From Opitutaceae bacterium (GTDB lineage Bacteria > Verrucomicrobiota > Verrucomicrobiia > Opitutales > Opitutaceae): a stretch of 51,766 nt of DNA. The notes below the pieces were generated by a model. It saw nothing but the letters and a program-made list of their open reading frames with translations, was not told the origin of the DNA and searched no databases. A program made the translations under genes and the position numbers. Of this stretch, positions 46,001 to 51,766 are shown piece after piece; the stretch's first letter is position 1; the number at the start of each line of letters is the position of its first letter. The stretch is taken from NCBI GenBank assembly GCA_014376585.1, contig JACMRG010000335.1, positions 1 through 51,766 of the forward strand. Reading direction: 5' to 3'.

Positions 46001-47915
46001 CAACATGAGCCATGAAATCCGCACGCCGATGAACGGCATCATCGGCATGGCGGGCCTGTTGATGGATTCACGGCTCGACCCCGAGCAGCGCGATATGGGG
46101 CAGGTCATCCAGAACAGCGCGGAAAATCTCCTGAGCATCATCAATGACATTCTCGATTTCTCGAAGATCGAGGCGGGCAAAATGCGCATCGAACCGGCGG
46201 AATTTGAGCTGTGCCTGGTGGTGGAGGAAACGCTCGCATTGCTGGCGACGCGGGCCCACGAAAAGCATCTGGAGCTGGTGTGCGACTTTGATGCCGCGCT
46301 CGCGCTCACGCTGCGCGGCGATGCCGGGCGCATCCGCCAAGTCCTTACCAATCTCGTGGGCAACGCCGTGAAATTCACCGAATCCGGCGAGGTCGTCGTC
46401 TCGGTGCGCCGGTTGCGCGAGCGGGGGATGCGCACGGCGTTTCGCATCGAAGTGCGCGACACCGGGGTGGGCATTCCGCACGAAGCGCAGGGGCGGTTGT
46501 TTCAGGCGTTCACGCAGGCGGACGGCACGACCACGCGGAAATTTGGCGGCACGGGGCTGGGGCTGGCGATCTCCCGGCAACTGATCGAACTGATGACAGG
46601 CTCGATCGGTTTCGAGAGCGAGCCGGGCCGGGGTTCGACCTTCTGGTTTGAGCTGGAGTTGCCGCGCGTCACGACGACCGCGGTGGCCGGGCTGGCGGTG
46701 TTGCCGGGCGCAGCGCGCCTGCTGGTCGTGGACGACAATGCGACCAACCGGCAGATCTTGGTGGCGCAGCTCGCGGGCTTCGGGCTGCGGGCGGAGGCGG
46801 TGGCGGATGGGGCGACGGCGCTCGCGCGCCTGCGGACGCAGGTGGCGCTTGGCGAACCGTTTCACGCGGTGCTGCTCGACTGGCACATGCCGGGTATGGA
46901 CGGCCTCGCGCTGGCGGTGGAAATCCGTGCCGTTGCGACGCTGGCGGCACTGCCGCTGCTGATGCTTTCCTCGGCGGGGGCCTTGCCCGATCCCGCGGCG
47001 ACCTCGGCGATCAATTTCGCGGCGTTTCTCACGAAGCCGGTGCGCCAGGCCCAGCTCCACCGTTGTCTCGGGCGGGTGCTCAACCGGCCCGAATTGTTGA
47101 TGGCGTTCCAAGCCGCCCGCACCGCGGCCGAGGGGCGCGGCCTGCGATTGCTCGTCGTGGAGGATAATTCCGCCAATCAACTCGTGGCGCGCATGCTCCT
47201 CACAAAATTGGGTCACGCGGTGGACCTCGCGGGTGATGGCCAACAGGCTCTCGAACAACTCGCGCGGCAGGGCTACGACGCGGTCCTGATGGATTGCCAG
47301 ATGCCGCGGCTCGATGGCTACGAGGCCACCCGGCGCATCCGCGCCGGCGTGGTGCCGGGGCTCAACGTGCGCATTCCCGTGATCGCGCTGACGGCTTACG
47401 CGATGCCGGGCGACCGCGAGAAATGTCTCAAGGCCGGCATGGACGATTACGTCACAAAGCCGCTGCGCGCGGCCGAGCTGCGCGAAGTTTTTGTGCGTTG
47501 CGGGCTGTTGTCCGGTGAGGAGCGCGCGAAATCGGCGGTTGAACCGGAGCCAGCGCCGGAAGGCCTGCTCGATCCGCTGCTCATCGCGCAGCTTCGCTCC
47601 CTGCCGGGCAGAAATGGTCCGTCGCTGCTCCCGGAATTAATCACAATTTTTCGCCGGGACGAGGCGCAGCGTCTCACGGCGCTGGCGGAATTGGCCGGAG
47701 CCCGGCAGGGGGCCCCGCTGGCGGCGGCGGCGCATACGCTCGCGGGCAGTTGCGCGAACCTCGGGGCGCATGAGCTGCGGCAGATGGCGCAGGCGCTTGA
47801 GACCGCGGCCCGGGCCGAAATCTGGGGGGAGGTCGCGACGCAGTTGGCCGCGCTGCAAGCGGCGTGGCCGCGACTCACTGCCGCGCTGGCGGCCTTGGAG
47901 CGTTCCACTTCATGA
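43080..47915 (+). CDS. Hybrid sensor histidine kinase with CHASE3, PAS, two receivers and HPt
   Basis: 1611 residues from a TTG start (no better start nearby). About seven or eight membrane helices (residues about 15-230) precede a CHASE3-like helical region (about 240-390, [20 protein letters not shown]) and another helix. Four PAS-type domains lie at roughly 440-560, 575-690, 700-820 and 825-950. HisKA has H978 ([12 protein letters not shown]), followed by HATPase ([27 protein letters not shown]). Receiver 1 has D1267, receiver 2 D1405, and HPt H1552 ([12 protein letters not shown]). Phosphate can therefore pass through the whole relay inside one protein. The overlapping response regulator gene is probably the final output. 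Confidence 0.92.
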   Translation: MNTDSSDSGLRRWQLFAGGLNLTLGAVVLAGRFADLPLLVTVVPGGTAMSFPTAIAFMMVGLALLGEGWGRRALTLAFGGLTALLGSGVLALYYILEPLGWMAGSNEPGRGVGFDGRMSPNAAGAFALLGLTLVLAQARPAWRRAAVGMVCVVLAMAFLALFGHATGLRAMSGWWRLTGMAMHTAAGLFISGAVLLTGLLSRKSGQRAALSHALPFFTTAGGLIVVVGLTAYASNNQQRALADAVAHSRDVIASVNYMELCLTRMEAGVRGFLLTGQERFVAGHEVLGARVDDELKRGKSLSAGDPAQSERMTRLEALVKEKQRMLRAMLEAGRSGEAARGIGLIGDGQGPALAAQIREPINALEMAQRIRLAGSETALRRTAAQTNRIIFLGNLVAVGFFAAALWTLRRAERARRAAQGELVAANASLARVGQLQRAVLDGTNYSIVATDSKGVIREFNAGAEAMLGYRREEMVGRETPARFHLPAEMAARAAELTQEPGRAIQPGFEVLVTRVRRGEVETGEWTFVRRGGKTLPVLLSVTALHDESGGLTGFVAIAQDLTERKRAREEFEGIAELLRRTGEMAKIGGWEVDIATMQPHWSVETCRIHEIDTGVAPPLDQAINFYAPEARPVIGAAVQKAIDGGTPWDLGLPLLTAKGRHVWVRAQGSAVLREGKPVKLIGSFQDITDRKVAQLGLEAAAAQFKRLGAQVPGMIFQSRRRPDGTTCIPYASEGIRQIYRLTPEDVRDEVSQMLRLVHPDDLPRLREDVRRSARTLEPLQQEYRVRYADGTERWLLSNSVPSREADGSVLWHGFVTDVTERKNTEAALRGSEERFRNAFEFAGIGMALIGLDGRWLRVNRALCEIVGYSEDVLRQKTFQDITHPEDLAVDLTHVGELLAGHRGFYRMEKRYFHSEGHIVWINLTASLVRGAEGEPLYFVSQIEDITERKQLVRSLALARDEALTASRLKSEFLANMSHEIRTPMNGIIGMAGLLMDSRLDPEQRDMGQVIQNSAENLLSIINDILDFSKIEAGKMRIEPAEFELCLVVEETLALLATRAHEKHLELVCDFDAALALTLRGDAGRIRQVLTNLVGNAVKFTESGEVVVSVRRLRERGMRTAFRIEVRDTGVGIPHEAQGRLFQAFTQADGTTTRKFGGTGLGLAISRQLIELMTGSIGFESEPGRGSTFWFELELPRVTTTAVAGLAVLPGAARLLVVDDNATNRQILVAQLAGFGLRAEAVADGATALARLRTQVALGEPFHAVLLDWHMPGMDGLALAVEIRAVATLAALPLLMLSSAGALPDPAATSAINFAAFLTKPVRQAQLHRCLGRVLNRPELLMAFQAARTAAEGRGLRLLVVEDNSANQLVARMLLTKLGHAVDLAGDGQQALEQLARQGYDAVLMDCQMPRLDGYEATRRIRAGVVPGLNVRIPVIALTAYAMPGDREKCLKAGMDDYVTKPLRAAELREVFVRCGLLSGEERAKSAVEPEPAPEGLLDPLLIAQLRSLPGRNGPSLLPELITIFRRDEAQRLTALAELAGARQGAPLAAAAHTLAGSCANLGAHELRQMAQALETAARAEIWGEVATQLAALQAAWPRLTAALAALERSTS

Positions 47916-48520
47916 AAATTCTCGCCGTGGAGGATGACCCCGTCGCGCAGCTCGTGCCCGAAGCCTCGCTCCGCCAGCTCGGCCACGAAGCGGTGCTGGC
48001 CGCCGACGGCGCGGCCGCTTGGGAGCTGCTGGGCGCGGCGCGTGACGAGATCCGGCTCGTCGTGAGCGACTGGTTGATGCCAAGATTGAACGGGCTGGAG
48101 TTGTGCAGCCGCATCCGGGCGCGGGGGCCGGACTATATTTACTTTATCTTGCTCACGCAGCAGACGCCGACGGATGTGAACCACGAGGAAGCGCTCACGG
48201 CGGGCGTGGATGATTTCCTGGTGAAGCCGGTAAACCTGCGGGAGCTGCGGATGCGGTTGCGCGTGGCGGAGCGGATTCTGGGCTACACGCGACAGGTGCG
48301 GCAGCTGGAGTCGTGTCTGCCGATCTGCTCCTACTGCAAAAACGTGCGCGACGATCAGGACTACCGGCAGCACATCGAGGCTTATCTAAACAAGCAGTCC
48401 GGCACCAATTTCAGCCACGGGGTGTGTCCGGATTGCTACGAGACAAAGGTGCGCCCGATATTGCGCGACGCGGGCTTGGATTCGCCACCCTATGAGGAGA
48501 TGCAGCGCCGGATCGAGTAG
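47912..48520 (+). CDS. Response regulator with C-terminal Cys4 domain
   Basis: 202 residues; ATG overlaps the kinase stop (ATGA). The receiver covers about 1-120 with acidic residues in VEDDP, phospho-Asp in VVSDWLMPRLNG and Lys in LVKPVN. The C-terminus is a short domain with two CxxC pairs (PICSYCKNVRDDQDYRQHIE and CPDCYE), likely binding one zinc. No DNA-binding or enzyme output domain is present, so it may act by protein contact. A broken copy of the same gene is found at 35980-36573 behind a broken HPt end of a kinase. Confidence 0.88.
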   Translation: MKILAVEDDPVAQLVPEASLRQLGHEAVLAADGAAAWELLGAARDEIRLVVSDWLMPRLNGLELCSRIRARGPDYIYFILLTQQTPTDVNHEEALTAGVDDFLVKPVNLRELRMRLRVAERILGYTRQVRQLESCLPICSYCKNVRDDQDYRQHIEAYLNKQSGTNFSHGVCPDCYETKVRPILRDAGLDSPPYEEMQRRIE

Positions 48521-48804
48521 GTGGCGGGCGATTGAGCGCCGGTGGCGGAACGAAGGACCGCGAGCGGGGGAATCGCGAAGGGCGCTGTTGACGCCGAACG
48601 AGGCCAGATTCGAACCCACTGCACGGACGAGAACCTTGGCGTCCACCGTTGGGGACGACAAAACCGGTGACGACGGCGCCGCCCGCTCGGACGAAGGAGC
48701 GATTGAAACAATGGGTGAGCGGCGCTTGGGACGGGTGAGGAGGACGAGTTTCATTCTTCCAAGGGATCTTAGCCCAATCGCTAATGAAATCTGGACTTTC
48801 CCTC

Positions 48805-48819
48805 GGGGGGGGGGGGGGG
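48805..48819 (+). repeat. Poly-G tract, 15 bases
   Basis: Uninterrupted G15 in intergenic DNA. Such tracts change length by slippage. No gene is clearly controlled by it here. Confidence 0.9.
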
Positions 48820-48889
48820 CGTTGGGGCCTACTGGGCCCAATGAGTTTGGTCGCGGCTTACATTGTAGCCGGAACGGTGCAGAAGACTT

Positions 48890-49023
48890 CCCGCGAATCA
48901 CGCGAATGGACGCAAATTTAAGGGGTAAAACCAAATTCGTTAGCCATGCATAAAGTCCCCTGTTCGGTAAGGGTTTGTTTCCCTCTGTTTTCATTCGCCG
49001 CCATTGGCGTTATTCGCGAGCAA
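48890..49023. repeat. Dispersed repeat with inverted ends, 'cgcgaatcacgcgaatgg' type
   Basis: The left end reads cccgcgaatcacgcgaatgg and the right end ccattggcgttattcgcg, an imperfect inverted pair about 70 bp apart. This sort of sequence recurs in intergenic DNA of related bacteria, as far as I know. Confidence 0.55.
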
Positions 49024-49208
49024 CTGAATTTTTCAGATTTAGCCGGGCCCAGAGGTCCCGGTTCTACCGCCTTTCATCCAAAGTCTAAAAATTAAATGAC
49101 GCTGGTATAAAATCCGGGTTCGCTACTCAGCGAGTGGCACCTTCAAGGACCGAAATCGCGACGTGACGATCGAAGGTGGACGGCTGCCGCTCAAAAGCCG
49201 TTACGCGG

Positions 49209-50597
49209 TTATTTGATACCGGCGGCGACGGCGGCGGTGATGCGGGCGGCGATGGCGCGCATCCGGGTTTTTACCTCGGTGACATCGATCGTCAGGAGCT
49301 TGCGGTCTTCCATGATCACGCGGCCGTGGATGATCGTCGTGCGGACGTCCCTGGGCCCGGCGGCGTAAACGAGGGCGGAGTAAACGTCGTAAAGTGGGAT
49401 GAGAGCCGTGGACTCGTGGTCGAGGATGATGACGTCGGCGAGTTTGCCGGGCTCGAGGGAGCCGAGGTCGTTTTCGCGGTGGAGGGCGCGGGCGCCACCG
49501 AGGGTTGCCATCTCCATGGCTTTGAGGGCGGGCATGACGTTGCGGTCCTTGCGGTCGAGCTTGTGGAGCTTGGCGACGTAACCGAGTTGGCCGATGAGAT
49601 CGAGGGTGTTGCCGCTCATGGGGCCGTCGGTGCCGAGGCCGACGCGGAGGCCGTCGTCGTGCATCTTAAGCGCCGGCGAGACGCCTTTGGCGGATTTGAT
49701 GTTGGCGACCATGTTGTGCGCGATGCCGATGTCGCGAGTCTTCATGAGGGCGATGTCGGAATCGGTGACGAAGATGCAATGGGCGGCGACGAGACGGGGC
49801 GTGAGGAGGCCGACGGAGTCGAGATACTCGACGGGCGTCATGTGGTGATTTTTGCGGAGTGTCGTGATCTCGTCGGTCATCTCGGCGACGTGGATGAGCA
49901 CAGGCAGGTCGAGTTCGGCGGAAGCTTGGGCGACGAGGCGGAGGTGATCGGCGTCGAGCGAGTAGGGCGCGTGGGGCGCGAGGGCGGGCGTGATGAGCGG
50001 GTCGTGGCGGTAGTCGGCGGCGAACTTCTTCGCGTAGACGAGGCCACCGTAGGGTTGGGGGGAGTCGGGCGTGGGGAAGTTGAGGATGCTTTCGCCTAGA
50101 ACGCCGCGGATGCCGATTTTTTTGGCGGCGCGGGCGACCTCGTCTTCGAAGTAATACATGTCCACGGCGGTGGTGACGCCGCCCTCGACCATCTCGATGA
50201 AGCCATGGAGGGCGCCCCAGTAGGTGAGCTCGCGGTCGATGAGATTTTTCTCAAGGGGGAAAATGAGCTTGGTGAGGCGGTCGCGCACGTCGTCACCGAG
50301 GCCGCGGAAGACGGTCATGGAGGCGTGCGTGTGGGTGTTGATCATGCCCGGGAGCACGAGGTCGCCGCGGGCGTCGATGGTTTTGGGCGCGGTGTAATTC
50401 GCGGCAAGGGCGGCGGGGCCGACGGCGAGGATGCGGGCATCTTTGATGATAACGGCGCCGTCTTGGATGATCTCGCGGGTGGCGTTCATCGTGACGATGT
50501 GCGCGTGGGTGATGATCAGATCGGCGGGCTGGGGCGCGGCTGAGAGCATGAGAACGGAAGAGATGAGAGCGAAACAGGTGAACAGAGGGAGGCGCAT
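49209..50597 (-). CDS. Secreted amidohydrolase (cytosine/adenosine deaminase-type metallohydrolase)
   Basis: 462 residues from ATG 50597. A signal peptide (MRLPLFTCFALISSVLMLSA) precedes the amidohydrolase start PADLIITHAHIVTMN. Metal ligands are visible: H89/H91 in NTHTHAS, a His in LIHVAEM, a His in VAAHC and Asp in GTDGPMSGN. The layout matches MtaD/SsnA-type deaminases (5'-methylthioadenosine, S-adenosylhomocysteine, adenosine or chlorohydrolase-like). An in-frame GTG at 50612 overlaps the upstream nucleoside-hydrolase stop by 4 nt, so the two are coupled. Export is unusual for the family and suggests hydrolysis of nucleosides or related compounds outside the cytoplasm. Confidence 0.82.
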   Translation of the reverse strand: MRLPLFTCFALISSVLMLSAAPQPADLIITHAHIVTMNATREIIQDGAVIIKDARILAVGPAALAANYTAPKTIDARGDLVLPGMINTHTHASMTVFRGLGDDVRDRLTKLIFPLEKNLIDRELTYWGALHGFIEMVEGGVTTAVDMYYFEDEVARAAKKIGIRGVLGESILNFPTPDSPQPYGGLVYAKKFAADYRHDPLITPALAPHAPYSLDADHLRLVAQASAELDLPVLIHVAEMTDEITTLRKNHHMTPVEYLDSVGLLTPRLVAAHCIFVTDSDIALMKTRDIGIAHNMVANIKSAKGVSPALKMHDDGLRVGLGTDGPMSGNTLDLIGQLGYVAKLHKLDRKDRNVMPALKAMEMATLGGARALHRENDLGSLEPGKLADVIILDHESTALIPLYDVYSALVYAAGPRDVRTTIIHGRVIMEDRKLLTIDVTEVKTRMRAIAARITAAVAAGIK

Positions 50598-50608
50598 GAG
50601 CGGGGCGA

Positions 50609-51607
50609 TCACCGGGAAAGGAGATCGGTGAAGAGGGCGTAGAAGCGGTCGAGGTGAAGGCGTTTTTCGACGCGGGCGCGCTGTTCACCCAAGCCGGGTT
50701 CGAAGCCGCCGGGCCAGCTGAGGGAATCGCCGTAGCTGGCGCCGCGATCAAGATTCACGTCGAGGAAATACTCCTCGGCATGTGCGACCAGCGTGGGGTC
50801 GATCCAAGTGGCGGCGGCGATTTCGTCCCAGAGGGGGCGGGCGCGCTGGCCGAATTGATCGAGGTAGGCGGCGAGGGGTGTGCCGGCGCGGGCGATGGTG
50901 GCGAAGTGCTCGGGCGTGGAGCAGACGTGTTGGGAGATATCGATGGGCGAACAGGTGAGTTTGGCCCAAGGCGCGCGGAGCACGATACGGGCGGCCTCAG
51001 GATCGAAGCGGATATTGAACTCACGGCGCGGGGTGTGTTTGAACTCACGTGACTCGGTCATGGGGTGGAAGGAGCCACCCATGAAATGAATTTCGCGGAT
51101 GAGCGAGGGTAGGCGCGGCTCAAGGCGGACGGCGAGGGCGACATCGGTGAGCGGCGCGGCGCACCAGAGGGAAATTTCACCGGGGAATTTTTTGGCGAGC
51201 CGGATGATGAAGTTGGCGGCGTGCTCGTCGGCGGGCGCAGTGGTGGGGTTGCCCTCGGGCAGATCGGGCGCCGAAGACGGATTGGCTGATCGGCCGGGGC
51301 GGGCGAGATCCCAGGCACCGTTATAGTAGAGGCGGCCGTGGAGTTTTTCCCAAACGGCATGGTCGGCGGGCGTGTGGATGAGCGGCGTGAGCGCGCCGGG
51401 GATGATGGGAATGTCGGTGCGGCCCATGATCTCGAGGAGGCGGAGGGCGTGGCGGACCTGGAGGTCGCGCCATTGGTCGCCGGTGGGCACGCAGATGCCG
51501 AGGACTTCGACATCGGGTGCGTTGAGCAGCATCGCGACGGATTGGAGATTGGTGGAGGCGGGACCGAGGGTGTCCTGATCGATGATGACTTTGCGGCGAA
51601 GGCTCAT
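50609..51607 (-). CDS. Nucleoside-hydrolase-like protein with altered catalytic Asp motif
   Basis: 332 residues. The fold signature of inosine-uridine nucleoside hydrolases is recognisable (KVIIDQDT at the start, EISLWCAAPLTDVALAVRLE, REIHFMGGSF, EFNIRFDPEAARIVL, PLWDEIAAATWIDP). The normal start DxDxxxDD, which binds calcium and ribose, reads DQDTLGPASTN: D10 and D12 are kept but the DD pair is replaced by T19-N20 with extra residues. The distal Asp in PLWDE is kept. It may be a changed-specificity or weak enzyme. No signal peptide. It precedes the secreted amidohydrolase gene with overlapping stop and start. Confidence 0.8.
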   Translation of the reverse strand: MSLRRKVIIDQDTLGPASTNLQSVAMLLNAPDVEVLGICVPTGDQWRDLQVRHALRLLEIMGRTDIPIIPGALTPLIHTPADHAVWEKLHGRLYYNGAWDLARPGRSANPSSAPDLPEGNPTTAPADEHAANFIIRLAKKFPGEISLWCAAPLTDVALAVRLEPRLPSLIREIHFMGGSFHPMTESREFKHTPRREFNIRFDPEAARIVLRAPWAKLTCSPIDISQHVCSTPEHFATIARAGTPLAAYLDQFGQRARPLWDEIAAATWIDPTLVAHAEEYFLDVNLDRGASYGDSLSWPGGFEPGLGEQRARVEKRLHLDRFYALFTDLLSR

Positions 51608-51622
51608 GGGGGATCTTTAACC

Positions 51623-51648
51623 ACGGATCACACGGATGGACACGGATA
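51623..51648 (+). repeat. Short direct repeats 'cacggat' (three copies)
   Basis: CACGGAT occurs at 51623-51629, 51632-51638 and 51642-51648 in the spacer upstream of the nucleoside-hydrolase gene. This is the third kind of spacer repeat in the window. Confidence 0.7.
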
Positions 51649-51681
51649 AACCGGGGCGTGGTCGCAGCGGTGGATCGCAGA

Positions 51682-51766
51682 TTATTTTTCGAGCCAGATA
51701 TCTTTGTAGTTATGGAAAGCCAGGGGGGATTTTTTCCAGCCACGCACGGAGGCTTGGACGAGGGTA
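51682..51766 (-). CDS. 3' end of a further gene (start outside window)
   Basis: On the minus strand the frame ends at 51682 with a TAA. The last residues read LVQASVRGWKKSP, then FHNYKDIWLEK. The ending is like that of periplasmic substrate-binding proteins of NMT1/THI5-like uptake systems, but only 27 residues are visible, so no function can be assigned. It would be upstream of the nucleoside-hydrolase gene in the same direction. Confidence 0.45.
   Translation of the reverse strand, partial: TLVQASVRGWKKSPLAFHNYKDIWLEK

Larger units (their letters stand above)
48521..49208. other. Non-coding stretch with G15 tract and repeats
   Basis: 688 bp without a convincing gene: frames on both strands here are low-complexity and without start signals. 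It contains a run of fifteen G (48805-48819), the repeat block at 48886-49023, and AT-rich DNA near 49080. It separates the kinase operon from the convergent amidohydrolase gene. Confidence 0.6.

Noticed and set aside
48605-48630. tRNA-like T-loop (gattcgaaccc) on the minus strand
   Set aside because: The bases flanking the loop do not pair to give a T-stem, and no anticodon arm or acceptor stem can be formed around it.

Overview
The window is 51.8 kb of GC-rich bacterial chromosome. It is densely coded, with many 4-nt start/stop overlaps. The gene content suggests the Verrucomicrobiota, most likely an Opitutaceae-like organism: a DUF6797-type secreted protein with a haem tail, a DUF4380 protein, a secreted sulfatase, LytTR signalling, deoC with two aldehyde dehydrogenases, and intergenic repeats built on 'cacagaggcacagag' and 'cacggat'. 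This placement is inferred from gene families only. No rRNA, tRNA, CRISPR array or complete insertion sequence is visible.

Layout. 1-7.3 kb: a sugar or sugar-acid catabolic block (TIM-barrel isomerase/epimerase, enolase-superfamily dehydratase, large secreted DUF6797/cytochrome c protein, LacI regulator, sugar-acid MFS transporter). 7.3-13.1 kb: DoxX protein, class I aminotransferase, a two-gene secreted operon (DUF4380 plus an unknown) preceded by two identical 19-bp palindromes, signal peptidase I, and a secreted arylsulfatase. 13.1-14.4 kb: an AT-richer island bounded by a 17-bp direct repeat, holding an IS630-type helix-turn-helix remnant and abutting a truncated lysE. 14.5-19.2 kb: deoxyribose catabolism (deoC, full-length ALDH, ALDH lacking its catalytic domain, convergent ribokinase). 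The thymidine phosphorylase at 27.8-29.1 kb completes the route from deoxynucleoside to C2/C3 products.

19.3-25.6 kb: a LytS/LytR pair followed by a NatA/NatB ABC exporter, in the same order as natKRAB of Bacillus. A frameshifted receiver gene, two tandem paralogous coiled-coil genes and a Trp-rich short frame with an attenuator-like terminator follow. 25.6-34.5 kb: methyltransferase, ABM monooxygenase, an FkbM methyltransferase gene with an in-frame stop, deoA, an AsmA-like protein, ABC-F ATPase, EamA transporter, and a deoxyhypusine-synthase-like protein lacking the catalytic lysine.

34.5-36.6 kb is a scar. A TetR gene and its operators face a truncated DsrE gene that runs into a degenerate copy (truncated, frameshifted, nonsense-mutated) of the signalling pair found intact at 43.1-48.5 kb. 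36.7-40.4 kb encodes a single-chain MmeI-like (type IIL) restriction-modification enzyme. 40.8-48.5 kb holds a YyaL/DUF255 protein, a 1611-residue hybrid histidine kinase and its overlapping Cys4 response regulator. 48.5-49.2 kb is non-coding, with a G15 tract and repeats. 49.2-51.6 kb is a nucleoside pair (secreted amidohydrolase and a divergent nucleoside hydrolase), followed by the 3' end of one more gene.
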